From the NCBI GenBank assembly GCA_963942565.1, contig OZ012686.1:33904968-33968967 (forward strand): 64,000 nucleotides of DNA, written 5' to 3'. Every line of letters begins with the position of its first letter. Position 1 is the first letter of the stretch. A program made the position numbers and the translations under genes. Under the pieces are notes generated by a model. The model had not been told where the DNA came from, did no database searches, and saw only the letters and a program-made list of their open reading frames with translations. The stretch comes from Maea johnstoni. Its lineage: Eukaryota; Annelida; Polychaeta; Spionida; Magelonidae. Positions 1 to 11,010 of this stretch are shown in pieces.

Positions 1-1413
1 CACCGACATGGCCACATAGGGGCAAGTTGTCAGTCATGTTGTTACTTTTGTCAAGATGTGGACGGGCCTGTCAGTCCTAACACCACGGGAGGCTCACTGA
101 TCATATAAGCCAGCCTAGGCAAGATAAGGAAATTAGTGCTCACAACATCTGGAAACAAGCCCTACGTAGTCAAATTACGTGTTTATAGCATACAGGAATC
201 CTACAATGTTGTATAATAAATCAAACGCTATTCTGACATGTTGATTTAATTAAATAATGCTGTAGTAGTTCTCTCCAGGCTTGATTTACCTTTATTTTGA
301 TGTGATATAAGCTTGCAGTGCAGTCTGCCTGATGGGGTAGTACCGCCAGGTAGCACATAGGAAACAAAACCCGCACCAATGACTCATACACATGCCTAAT
401 TTCTGACCAGGAATTCCTTATCATCGGGCAGATCTCCTTAGTTGTAGCAGGTCTTTTGTTGGCGCAATACGCAGAGTCTTGCTGCTGTCAAAAGTGGAAT
501 TCGAGTACGAACTTCGACCTTAAGTGTCAGTGATTTATGAGAAGTTGACAGAAAAGATTTCCTTGCTACGAAAAAATGCAGGATGGTGTTAAGTTACTGT
601 CGAAGAAATTTGAGAAGGAGAAAAAGACTAGCTGGAATGCTAAGTACGGATGCTAGATATTTCACTGAATAACTGAAGACAATTTTAAATGTGTAATTTA
701 AGTTAATATTTCTTTGGGATTATGGGATGCTTTCTTCTCTTTTTTTGTATGTTTGAAATTCTTGATTGACAACATTTCAAATATACTTGTGTAATGATTC
801 TAGCAGGATCAACTTTCTATTGTTGTATTGCTAAGATGTCGAGAGAAACTTAATTGAGCCAGGAACAGCATTTATTTCCTGTGGAACAGATCTTATACAC
901 TACTGTATGATATATTAGTGTTATAGGCACTGAATCCTTAATGATGTTACTACTGATAACATGCACAAGGAGACTACTTGTAAGAGAATCACTGTTGTGT
1001 TTTCTCTGAACCCCGAGACCCGTTTAGTAGAAAATTGGCTGTTGCCGGCTGACCCTTACTTGTCATAACTATGAATACTAATGAGGAGAATTCTGAGGAA
1101 AGTGCAGCTAGTATTTGCTGGCTTGGCGGGTCTCTAATCCACGCTTGGAATGAGGTAATTAAAAGGAATCAACGGGGACGTGTTGGAGTTTGCTGCGAGC
1201 CGAACATTTGTCATTCGGCGGTGGCGGCGGCAGAGCCTAGAGGAACAGTAGGCCCAGCAACGTACCACCCAGCAGCGGCAGCAGCAGCATCTAGGCTGCC
1301 TTCATGTTTGTCATTTGTCTCCATTAGGCTTTTAATTAGCTTGCCTTTGTTCTAGGGAATCACAACTGCATCCATCCATCCTTCCCTCCATCCATTCTTC
1401 TTAGTCACCACTC

Positions 1414-1427
1414 ACCCCCTCTGGTGG
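1414..1427 (-). promoter_or_regulatory. CTCF-like motif, reverse orientation
   Basis: ACCCCCTCTGGTGG matches 12 of 14 positions of SYGCCMYCTRSTGG, the reverse complement of the published CTCF core CCASYAGRKGGCRS. It is followed by CAAGAAGTGGAAC, which resembles the flank of the site at 5239. Confidence 0.4.
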
Positions 1428-1515
1428 CAAGAAGTGGAACTATCACAGAAATATTCTCTTATTAGTTTAAAAATGATTTTTAGAAGTCTTCCTTTATGTA
1501 ATACTTCTTAGCACT

Positions 1516-1529
1516 AATCCCCCTGGTGG
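1516..1529 (-). promoter_or_regulatory. CTCF-like motif, reverse orientation
   Basis: Contains the exact decamer CCCCTGGTGG (1520-1529). 11 of 14 core positions match. Confidence 0.35.
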
Positions 1530-2852
1530 CAAATCTCAGAACTATCTGTGAGACAAATCTCTGCGAGTCAGACATGTGCAGAACACATTGCTATCACAGT
1601 GGAGGATAGTGTAATAATTTTGTGAGAATGTGGCTGGATTTGCTCTAAGCCTCTCAGCTCTTTCATTACCCAACACGCCAGAGCCAATGACTCAAAATAA
1701 ATATATCAAATAAATTTTGCCGGGCAAGTAAGCCAAGTCTGTCTTGGTGTAATGATAAGCAGGATGAAAGTAATTGAATTAAGACAGAGCAGAGAGCCGA
1801 CCTTTAGTGGAGTATGCGTGTTTATTGTATTATATGTGTATTACTGCGGCGATGGAGATTGAAGTATAGCGCGCTCGTCAGCGAGAGCCGAGATTGTGGA
1901 GTCGGTCGCTGATGACGACATTAAAACAAACCCGCAGTGCACATAATAACTGTAGTAAACATCGGAAATGACTTGCCAAAAATGAGCCTGCATTGTTTCA
2001 GCGCGATGAATGGCTAAATTGGGAGAGCGGGGATAATGGGGGCTGGCGATGATGATGATGATGCCGAGGGAATGAGGGGCTGTCACAGCCTTTTACGGGG
2101 GAAAATGATGAGATGCCATTAGGCAGCGAGAGGCAATAGAGCCGGCTAATTAAAACAATGAGACAGAAAAATGCCACGGCAAATTTAACAAGCAAAAATT
2201 TGTGATTGGAACAAATGAAGCAAGTGATGTGTTGAGCGAGCAAGGGCAAACACGCTGAAACTGCGAGGCACAGTGAGGGACCACTCGCGCCCGCTGCCAC
2301 CATGCTGACAATGATCTATCACGGACCACCACGGCCATGGCGGCGGCGGGGAGAGACAGGGAAAGAGACATTTCCAATAGAGCACCCCCCTCATTGTCAG
2401 GGGGGAGGGGTAGAGTGGAAGGGTCTAGAGTTGGAGCCTAGTCTGGCACTCTGACAATTGTTTCTTGGAGAGGGAGATAAAAAAAAATAAGGAGCCAATT
2501 TCAATTATGTGCCCTGTCTTAATGTGTGGGTGCACATGCATGGGTGTAAGGGGGAGGGGGGGGAGCTGAAAAATATTGCTTTGCAATATTTGGCATTTTT
2601 CATCAGAGTGTATAGGTGTGCATTTATTAGCTATGATATGGGAAAGGATCACGAGTGATAGTTATAGTAATTACAGCAACAATAGTTATGACAATTGTAA
2701 AAGTAGATATGCTAGAAGAGGCAGTTGCACTAGTAGTAGCGAAGGTTTTGGTAGTAGCAAATGTTAGTAGTAATGGTAGAAGTAACGTTGTTGTCAGCAG
2801 AGTATCGGTGTCTCCACTAACAGCTGGAGCCAGGGCCATGGCTACAGTGGGC

Positions 2853-2862
2853 TGGCCGGCCA
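2853..2862. other. GGCCGGCC octamer (one of seven)
   Basis: GGCCGGCC at 2854-2861. The same 8-bp palindrome occurs at 4125, 19529, 21514, 21626, 23833 and 24199, mostly in or beside GC-rich islands. Confidence 0.6.
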
Positions 2863-3202
2863 CGGCAGCAGTGCCCACACCCTGCAGTAGTCCAGCCCAG
2901 GCTAGCTGGCGGCCCGCTGGGAGCCACCAGGAAAAACAACACCACTAATGAGCCCGAGTCTGGCCCTGGACCGGTATGGAACCCCAGCACACCCGGGTGT
3001 CCTGCCCCAGCCTCTGCTGACAAAACACTACCACATAGCTGAGTTAATTAAATGTCTGTGATCCACCCAATTGGCCTAATTCAATTCACTATCTTTATGT
3101 AAGAGTTAAGGAGCATGTAAATTGCTGCGGTAGATGGTGCAGTACTTCATGAGAAGGATGATAACATCTTATACATGCAGTTGTGCAGAATTATACACTT
3201 AC

Positions 3203-3205
<3 letters not shown>

Positions 3206-3291
<86 letters not shown>
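3206..3291. repeat. (TA)n microsatellite
   Basis: Uninterrupted TA dinucleotides, about 86 bp, followed by a short GA/G-rich run at about 3314-3335. Confidence 0.98.
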
Positions 3292-3293
<2 letters not shown>

Positions 3294-4694
3294 TAGTCAT
3301 GTATGTGTTTATCAAGAGAGAGAGAGGGGGGGGGAAGAGGCATATAAGCTTTATGACAAGCTTGATGTAGTAGGCTTTGATGAATTTGTTGGTGTAGTAG
3401 CTGTAGTGGTGGCGTTACGAGTGCTGGTGGTTGGAAAGTGTTCAGTTGGATGTCATGTGTACATATTTTACCTCTCTGCCTCCCATTTGGATCTGTAGTG
3501 TGCCCAAGCCTGCCAGGCCCTGTGCGCTGATTGGTGATTAAGCGAAGTAAGCTGTCTTTGAACGTCATCAAGTTGTAACCTAATCTTATAATGTTCCTTA
3601 ATGAGAATGAAGATGTAATTTACTAGATGGGATTCTGCTAGTTCGCTTGCCTCCAGCCTGGATCAATTTCGGTTGCGGCTCAGAATTAATCATAGAAAAG
3701 TGCCATTTTAATTTCTTAACTCTTTTTGCATGCCATCTATTTTTGCGTTAGTCGTGGTAGTGTTGGGGTAGGCTTGGCTGCAGTATAGCGAGGGTAGGCA
3801 GAAGGGGAAAAGATGGCGGGACTGCCTGGTCCCCAGGTGACCCGGCGCTATGTGAACATTAGTCACATGCAGGCCCCGGCAATACAAACTATTAGGAAGA
3901 CTTAAGTGGGCGGTGGCGCCACAATTGTATAGTCGGCAATTAATCATAGCCCCACCATCCACTGACACTCCGGCCACTCGTGAAACGCTAAACTCTGCAA
4001 ACACACTTTCTACTCGCTGCTTGTTTTTACATTTTTAATGGCACCAACATCGCTGGGGCCACATGACAAAACATAAATGCGAGAGATTTGGGGGGCGAGA
4101 GGTCTGTCTGTCCATACTCTTCCCGGCCGGCCGCATAGGTAACGTGCTGACTTGCAAAAAGTCTCAGCACGGCTACAACCACAAAAAATTGCCTTGTGTA
4201 GAAATCTTTAGAAAAAAATTAGAGCTGTCATTGAAATCCATTTCTGGATACAGATCTAGGGGTATTGAGGGGTTGATGAACCACTTTTGTACATTCCAGA
4301 TATTGAAAACCTTTGAGGTATGGCAAACCAACAACTCTAGAATTTAGCTTGAATGAGGCTTAGCTGGTGGGTTCGAGAGCTGCCAGGACACACTCATTAC
4401 CTTTACATACAGCATACCAAATATGAGATCATTGCAAAATACCACTTTTCTCCGTCTTCAAAGAAATGCAGCACCTAATCACAAAAAATTCATTTTCCCA
4501 AGAGATCCAGATGATTTTGCCCTATCCTCAGCCAGCATCTTGTAGTAGTGCTAAATGCAGCAGTGTTGATCAGTTCCCCTTCCCACTGCTACTAGTGGAG
4601 AGGTCTCTTGCTGGCTAATGCACAGGCTCAGTGGCAATCCCTCATTGACCCTTGCTAATGAGATTAAACAAAATCACTTCTCCTCCTCACCCCC

Positions 4695-4984
4695 AGAGTG
4701 TTTGTCAAGTCACTTCAAGTAGCGGCGACGTGACCTGCTGCGAGACGGAGCAGCAGGGTCAGGCCTCCTAGTGGTGAACTCTGGAACTAGAGTGTTTGTC
4801 AAGTCACTTTCAAGTTGCGGCAACGTTGACCTGCTGCCAGACGGAGCAGCAGGGTCAGGCCACCTAGTGGTGTACTCTGGAACTAGAGTGTTTGTCAAGT
4901 CACTTTCAAGTAGCGGCGTCGTGACCTGCTGCGAGACAGAGCAGCAGGGTCAGGCCTCCTAGTGGTGAACTGTGGAACCAGAGC
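4695..4984. repeat. Three tandem copies of a 94-96 bp unit, each with a CTCF-like motif
   Basis: Units begin with AGAGTGTTTGTCAAGTCACT at 4695, 4789 and 4885. Each contains CTGCTG(C)GAGACGGAGCAGC-type sequence, then GGCC(T/A)CCTAGTGG at 4761-4774, 4857-4870 and 4952-4965 (11, 12 and 11 of 14 CTCF core positions, reverse orientation). Diverged relatives of the unit's end appear at 1414, 1516, 5083 and 5239. Confidence 0.85.
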
Positions 4985-5082
4985 ATTGGAGCCATGCTCT
5001 TGATTGTTTCTTAAGTGAAAAAACTCAGGACACGAGTGTTATTTTCAAACATCTTACTCAACAGCCTACTATCTACATGGAG

Positions 5083-5096
5083 AAATCCCCTGGTGG
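5083..5096 (-). promoter_or_regulatory. CTCF-like motif (weak flank), reverse orientation
   Basis: Exact decamer CCCCTGGTGG at 5087-5096; 10 of 14 core positions match. Confidence 0.3.
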
Positions 5097-5125
5097 TAAG
5101 ATCAGGAACTAAATGTGTGAGGCTG

Positions 5126-5135
5126 TGATTGACAG
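5126..5135 (+). promoter_or_regulatory. PBX-MEIS/PREP composite site
   Basis: TGATTGACAG, the exact decamer known as the PBX half-site plus MEIS/PREP half-site. It lies in the gene's own intron, so autoregulation is possible (inference). A 9-of-10 version, TGATTGACAA, lies at 763-772. Confidence 0.45.
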
Positions 5136-5238
5136 CTGGCTTAATCTGTCTGTACACCCTTTTGGTGTGGCCAACTACTAGATGTCAGTTGCTAAGCAAG
5201 TAGCTACATGTGATGCCTTAGTGACAGCCCTGAGTGGA

Positions 5239-5252
5239 AGGACCCCTGGTGG
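5239..5252 (-). promoter_or_regulatory. CTCF-like motif, reverse orientation
   Basis: Exact decamer CCCCTGGTGG at 5243-5252; 11 of 14 core positions match. The upstream sequence TTGCTAAGCAAGTAG (from 5189) recurs as TTACTAAGCAAGGAG (from 6242) before the site at 6288, so these sites belong to diverged duplicated blocks. Confidence 0.35.
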
Positions 5253-6144
5253 CAGGAAGTGGTATCTCAATCTGCTCAATGGCATGAAGAGCATTAGAAT
5301 GTGTGAAATACTTTTTCAAAATCCATTGATGCTATACACGATAACTCAAATGAAGTGTTCCAGTTAAAAGTTCAGTGTAGGTTAAAATGATTAGTTGTTC
5401 ATTAGAAGCTGTTGTGATTAGTTTATTTTCTTTACTATAATACTAGAATCCATAGTTTTTTCTTGTTCACTTTTGATTCAGCTATGAGGATGTTGTATTT
5501 GGCCTTTTTTGCAGAAAAAGTCAGTTGCTTGAGTTTCCGATGTGAGTGGCTTTTGCACATTAAAACCGGTCTATGAAGTAGCTGTTTGTAAAAAGCAGAC
5601 TTGACCCCTTGCTGGGAAATCCGGTCGCACAGCTTGAGTGTGGTTACCTGGATTGCATACTTACGAATCTGAATTCCACAGGGAAACACTTTGACAGCCA
5701 GAGTTATGGGTGGTGGTATGGCCTGCCTAGGTGCTGCAGAAAGACAGTAAAGATATACTCATTTGCATCCAGAGTGAGCACATGGCCAGACAACCTGCAA
5801 AATAACTGCCCAAAGATTTTAATTTTTCAAAAGTATGTGGTGAGGAATTCTTAAACGGAATTGGAACAACAAATTTCAGTTGAGTTTTTCCTCCAATATT
5901 GTTTTGTTTTCTAGCTGTGTTTTCTGTGTGAGAATGCCAGATAGAAATGGGTTAGAGCACTCAGCTGGCTGGCAGGGGGGTTTGGATGGTAATCAGAACT
6001 GGAGTCTGGAGGGCAAAGTGCATTGCATTTTTTTGCAATCCTACCACTTTAGATGAGGTATTTTACACCAGGATTTTACTGCCAAGTCTCAGGTTATATC
6101 CCCTGTATGTAAGAATCCACTACTAATTGGAATCTTAATGGCTT

Positions 6145-6158
6145 TTGCCACCTGGTGG
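6145..6158 (-). promoter_or_regulatory. Strong CTCF-like motif, reverse orientation
   Basis: TTGCCACCTGGTGG matches 13 of 14 core positions. A partial relative, ACCACCTGGTGTTC, follows at about 6196. Confidence 0.45.
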
Positions 6159-6287
6159 CTGACTCCGGAGTCAGAGGATGCAGTTGGGGGTTGTGACCAC
6201 CTGGTGTTCATACAAGACATTAAGTTTTGCTTGTGTGGCTGTTACTAAGCAAGGAGTGTAGATGGCTAACCATGAAAGAGTCCCGCC

Positions 6288-6301
6288 TGGCCCCCTAGTG
6301 G
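6288..6301 (-). promoter_or_regulatory. CTCF-like motif, reverse orientation
   Basis: TGGCCCCCTAGTGG, 12 of 14 core positions, followed by CCA as in the vertebrate extended consensus. Confidence 0.42.
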
Positions 6302-6417
6302 CCAGATTAGTCATTAACATGAGACCTTTTACTAGATGAGGAGGTAGGGGAGACTAGAGTGATTATTTAAGGAGTCTCACTGACCCCAATTTGCAATGAT
6401 TAACAGTGCAAGAATCT

Positions 6418-6431
6418 TGGCCCCCTGGTGG
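6418..6431 (-). promoter_or_regulatory. CTCF-like motif, reverse orientation
   Basis: TGGCCCCCTGGTGG, 12 of 14 core positions, containing the exact decamer CCCCTGGTGG. Confidence 0.42.
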
Positions 6432-8117
6432 TCACACAAGACACTAAGGTTAGATGTCTAGGGGGTAGAATTTGAGTGATAGGGTAGTGCAGACAGACTA
6501 ACCCCGATCCTGCCATGATAAACCCCAGCACTAATGCAGAGAAGCATCAACACAGCCCCAGTTGGTCCCTCTCCGGCATGTCTCAGACTCTCACCTAAAA
6601 ACGGGTGCTGATGACTGGCCCATTTGAAGGTATGGGGTAGGGAACACATGGGCTAACGACCACTGGCTGACTTGCTCAGGGCCCAGCGTGGCAAAGAGAG
6701 AGGGGAATTGATCTAAAGTTCTAAGTCGGCAGCAGCAGCAGCGTTTTTATCAGAAGAGTACTCTAATTTTATCCCGGCATTGCTCTGTATTCTGGCTGGT
6801 GTGAGATTGTGATTGATGAATCTTCATGCTGTGCTCTTTCTGCTGCGGACGGACAACGTGCGCCATGCATTGCTGGCAAACCTGTTATCATCCGCATACC
6901 ACAACACAGACATGGCAGCCCTCAACCCTTTCATTCCATCTGGCACAAATAATATAGGGATATAGTACTTCTGATAATAAGAGAAAAGAATAGGAAATGT
7001 TTGAAAACACATTTATTGAATTGACTTTCATTAACATCTTATGGTATTGTTAAAGAAACTGAGGTAAAAGGTTATAGAAATAACTCAGAATGAATCTGAC
7101 CAATGCAAGCATAAGTCGCAATCTATTGAAACAAAATGTGGATTTTATATGATATGAGAAAGTTTATGGAAATACTTGAATCAAATTGCATGTACATTTC
7201 ATTGATGTTTGTTGATGTATTCTAGAATGTATGAGTCATCTTGAGAGCACTGTTGAGCAGCATAAGAGAGTTAAGTCCAGTAGTCTGTCTCAGGCTGCAG
7301 GACTGATACAGGCCTGAGATCTGCGGCTCTGGCTCGCGCTGGCATAAATAGGGATTTTCTTGCACCAGTGTTTCTTGCTGGCCGCCTATCATCCTCTGCT
7401 GTAATGAATAGCCCCAGATTTGCCAAAAACTCTCGTTCATCTTGCTAATGAGGTGTCTGGGACTTATCACCGGCTTCCCCAGCCCGCGAAACGTGAGCTT
7501 TATTATTACATCTCTGCAGGAAATCATCCTACTTCAAACTTCGTTGTCGCTCCTTGTGCGATTGTCACGGTGGCCTGAAGTGTGGGGGAGTCCTGTCCAC
7601 ATTGTCATTTTCTAGTGAGGGGACTTTCTGTAGAAGTCCTTGGGGCCGGTCCTAGATCTAGACTGGGTCTTATTTCAGGACCTTGTTGCTGCGGCCTAGC
7701 TAGGTGGAGTAGTATCATATCTTTCCAGTTTGCTGACTGTTTCAGGCCATTCTTGGACGTGGTCCAGGTCCAGGTCCCTGTCCCAGTCCGGTTCATGATT
7801 ATTCCTTAACGCAATTGCTAGCTCCCATCTGATAGCAGCGTCCCATTTCTTGTCCCACTACTCGTCCCGTCTCGTCCTCCGCCCACCCGTCCACCCGTAA
7901 TGCAATATTCTATTACAGCCCGCCGCGAAGCTCATTCAGATACGGAATATATTTGCAATAAATTCCTGTTATCCTCACGATAAGTAATATCTTCTTAAAA
8001 TGCCATTCCTTCTTATTGACAATTAGGAATAAGGACTAGCAGGAGAGAATTAGGGAGCGCTATCGCATTTCTGGCCAAATAGATATCTTATATTGGATGT
8101 GTTTTTCTGTTTTGCAG

Positions 8118-8254
8118 GTTCATCAATGCCAGGCGAAGGATAGTCCAACCTATGATTGACCAATCAAATCGTGCAGGCAAGTCCCCTGTGGTAACCGTGT
8201 TCAAATCTCGGAGGCGTAAGTCGTCCTCGAGTCTCTCGCCGGGCCCTTCACCAG
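8118..8254 (+). CDS. Meis: Meis/homothorax exon: end of homeodomain helix 3 plus basic Ser-Pro stretch
   Basis: Internal coding exon of a TALE-class (MEIS family) homeodomain transcription factor, a nuclear DNA-binding cofactor of HOX and PBX proteins. The exon follows a pyrimidine-rich acceptor ending TTTTGCAG. Its first base completes a Trp codon (phase 2), so it resumes inside helix 3. It then reads FINARRRIVQPMIDQSNRAG, the invariant Meis signature containing the TALE recognition helix (the Asn and Arg residues of WFxNxRRR contact DNA). Translation continues as KSPVVTVFKSRRRKSSSS and LSPGPSP to a GT donor (CCAG|gtaaaa, phase 1). The first part of the homeodomain and the N-terminal PBX-interaction domain are not in this window. 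An in-phase GC donor at 8177 gives a shorter 59-bp version, described separately. Identity as Meis is very secure. Which 3' edge is used more often is unknown. Confidence 0.96.
8177..8254 (+). other. Meis: Optional 26-codon exon extension between a GC and a GT donor
   Basis: At 8174-8182 the sequence is CAG|GCAAGT, which fits the GC-AG donor consensus exactly. Using it ends the exon at 8176. The downstream donor CAG|GTAAAA ends it at 8254. Both leave phase 1, and both join the next exon to give a Gly-Pro-Ser-Ser continuation. The optional segment is exactly 78 bp and has no stop. It encodes a basic patch (KSRRRK) followed by Ser-rich sequence with three SP pairs, as expected of an extra nuclear-localisation or phosphorylation segment next to the homeodomain. 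The two-donor structure is read directly; actual alternative use is inference. Confidence 0.6.
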
Positions 8255-10487
8255 GTAAAACTCACGTCAATCAAACGCTGCCGCTGATCAACTCCGCTGA
8301 TCATGGCCGCCAACGCCATCGCCGCCAAAATACACTGCGACCTTCAACCTTTGACCTTTACCTGGTGAAGGTCATCATCAAATCGGGAGATGATGACTTA
8401 CTTTTCCACTCTGAATGTTTACTTTTGTCGTGTTTCTGTCTGCTCCGTGTTTGTGGTTTTTATCACGTCCAATTTGCTCGAGAGGAGTGACACTTTATCT
8501 GGGTACATCTCCAATTTTCATGTAATTGTTCTCGAACCCGCTCGCCAGGGACCCTCAGCAGGCGAAGAGAGTGGCACTTTAATGTTTGATGGTAATTCCT
8601 GCACTCGCTTAATTGAAGGAATTGCCAACCACAGATGCGAAATTGCATCACTAGCGTTAGGAATTATCAGTTAGCATCAGTGATACAAGGTATATTGGGC
8701 TTTATGCAGGGTGTCCCCCAGTAGGGCTTCTTGGTTATATTATAACACTGGTTATCGTCCTCTTTATCGGTGCGATATGACGAGCAGGCCCCGCCCCTCG
8801 CCCCGCTGCGGGCCTTGGAGGTACTCTCACTGTCTGGACAGATACATCACCCTTAATGGCCGTAGAGTAACGCTAACAGCAAATGCACTTCGCATACTTA
8901 TAACGAGCATTTGAGTTTCGCCTGCCATCATCAAATCAAAATTCATCAAACTTTGATGATTTCTCTTCGGGTAATGATAGGAACCGCGCCAGTGGAGGGA
9001 CTATCCAATTTATCCAGCTGTGGAGGAAAGGCGGGGATAGACCAGCAGGCGTGTGCTGGCCAGGATATGGCAATAGTGCCCACGTCGTCCTCCAATGCTG
9101 ATCCTCCACAATGCTCAATTAATGAAATCAATCCAATTTGCACCAAGCGAGGAGTCAGCTTTCCAAAATGCAAATGAGACAAGATGATTGAATTAGGTGA
9201 AGATTGGAGACTGCCCAGTGTCTGTGTAATGTCTGTGTTTCTGTGCTGTGCAAAATTTGTGTGGCTAATTATCTCGTTTAGCAACTAGTCTGTCATAACA
9301 ATGTCAAGTAGAGCCTCTAACTGATTTGCTTTTAGAGTCGGTTTGGTTTGCCCAAGAAATTGTTTCCATGAGGTTTTGGTCATTCTCACGTTGGTGCCTG
9401 TACGAAATCGGCAACGATTTCATCAGTGCATGCTGACCCATACACGCACTCGTCCATGCTCTCACTCTCTCACTCACTCACTCACTCACTCAGCACGGCT
9501 GCACCCACAGAGCTTTTGGTATTTCCTGCACATTTTCCTCCTTTTCAAAATTCCTTTGCATGCTGGCACCTAGCAGCACAATTCTATTATGCCTCTTTCT
9601 TATAAGAGCACGTCCCAAGGTACTGCCGGCGCGCACCTCCAAGCTAAAGAATTTGCATGCACTTAAAGGGCACCAGTCTGTTAAGATGTTTTTCTATTGG
9701 CTGAATAATTAGATTTTCTTCTCTGAAATTGATCCCCCATGAAAATGGAGGGAGATATTTCCTGCTGGTAATCATCCCGCCATACAGATATTATGGCGGA
9801 GGCATTCCGCATTAAGGGACGTCGGGCCGCTAAATTAGAAATTATTCATCCAAAAGTGAGAATGGTTGAATTAAAGCCGGGGCCTTGTTCGGTGCCTGTT
9901 TGTATGTGGGAGTGCGTGTGCCATTGCATGGACCTGGAGAGCCCCCTGGTGGCAGGAATGGCATGCATCTTGCGCCTTTTATTTTGTAGGATATTTGCAT
10001 GCTGTTGTGTCATGTCATAGATGAGCATCATTAATATATAGCCTGCCATTTAGATATCAGTATTGCCCAGCATATAGATAACAAAAACAAATGATATTCA
10101 ACACTACAAAACTTTTGAAAACCAAGTTCTTACAGTACAATAAATCATTTACACATTATATAAAGAAATTTATTTAAAGAAAACTACTCACTTTGCATAA
10201 AATACTATTTTGGGCTTTACTGGTAATAGAGGACATCCTTTGTAAAGGCTTTGTGTATTGTGTTGTCGAGTAGCTACAGATGTTATTAAGGGTGGTAGTA
10301 GATATAGAAATCTGATTCTCAGGTTATGCTAGCGTAAAGTCATTCAAAAATAACTTTGCTCTCAGCTGAGCCTGACTGAATCTCTAGATGTGTATGTTTG
10401 TGTGTAGATTTGTAGTCTAACAGCATGGTGTTGGTGTGTTCTCTCAAGTACACTGTGTTCACGTTGAGTGCTGTTTCTTTTTTCCAG
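8255..10487 (+). other. Meis: Meis intron, 2.2 kb
   Basis: Lies between the GT donor at 8255 and the acceptor ending 10487. The frame of the previous exon stays open into it until a stop at 8488-8490, so intron retention would give a long alternative tail. It holds a (CTCA)n run near 9466-9492 and one strong CTCF-like motif at 9939-9952. No further exon was recognised. Confidence 0.85.
9939..9952 (-). promoter_or_regulatory. Strong CTCF-like motif, reverse orientation
   Basis: GAGCCCCCTGGTGG, 13 of 14 core positions, 536 bases before the 10488 exon. Confidence 0.48.
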
Positions 10488-10565
10488 GCCCCAGTAGTAC
10501 CTACAGTCCCGATGGTGCGGGTATGGGTTATATGGACAATCAACAAATGCATATGAGACCTCACG
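10488..10565 (+). CDS. Meis: Meis/homothorax exon: C-terminal linker
   Basis: A 78-bp exon with acceptor TTTCTTTTTTCCAG and donor CACG|gtaagt, phase 1 on both sides. It therefore keeps frame with either form of the previous exon and could be skipped without a frameshift. The peptide is GPSSTYSPDGAGMGYMDN followed by QQMHMRPHG. From memory this follows the Drosophila Homothorax tail (GPS...MGYM...Q.HM..RP.G) and the vertebrate Meis pattern YSPEGQPMG...DGQQHMGIRP.G. The Met/Gln-rich tail of Meis proteins carries transcriptional activity. The frame stays open past the donor to a stop at 10616-10618, so intron retention would add about 15 residues. Confidence 0.95.
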
Positions 10566-10811
10566 GTAAGTTTCCGACTCCTCTACGACAGTTAAGGGTG
10601 GTGTCCTTGCTCACATGATGATCAACATAATTTATGCACTACTCTTGACTTCATCAACATAATTTATGAACTGTTTTTGCAAAACAGTGTCTCTGTACTA
10701 GGTTTCTCCTGAAGTTAGGAGGTTATCATTTATGGAGAGAAGTTACTCATACAACACTCCTATGGGTTGAGGTTTCTTATATGTATATCCACATACATAT
10801 ATGTATATATA

Positions 10812-11010
10812 CAGTGTATGGTATGGGTGAGCATACTACATACATGTACAGTATATGTATGGAATAGCATACTACATACATGTACGGTATATGTATGGAA
10901 TAGCATACTACATACATGTACGGTATATGTATGGAATAGCTTACTACATACATGTACGGTATATGTATGGAATAGCTTACTACATATATGTACGGTATAT
11001 GTACGGAATA
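10812..11010. repeat. 36-bp tandem repeat, about five copies
   Basis: GGAATAGC recurs at 10861, 10897, 10933 and 10969 (period exactly 36). Each unit contains ACATGTAC and GTATATGTA. It lies 250 bp into the large Meis intron. Confidence 0.92.

Larger units (their letters stand above)
1..8117 (+). other. Meis: Meis intron (3' part), upstream of the homeodomain exon
   Basis: No coding exon was found here. In particular the expected upstream homeodomain sequence (HPYPSEEQKKQLAQDTGL and neighbours) is absent in all frames, so that exon lies before position 1. The stretch contains a long (TA)n tract, a 95-bp tandem repeat, one exact PBX-MEIS decamer and most of the reverse-oriented CTCF-like motifs. 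Short open frames here look random. Confidence 0.8.
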
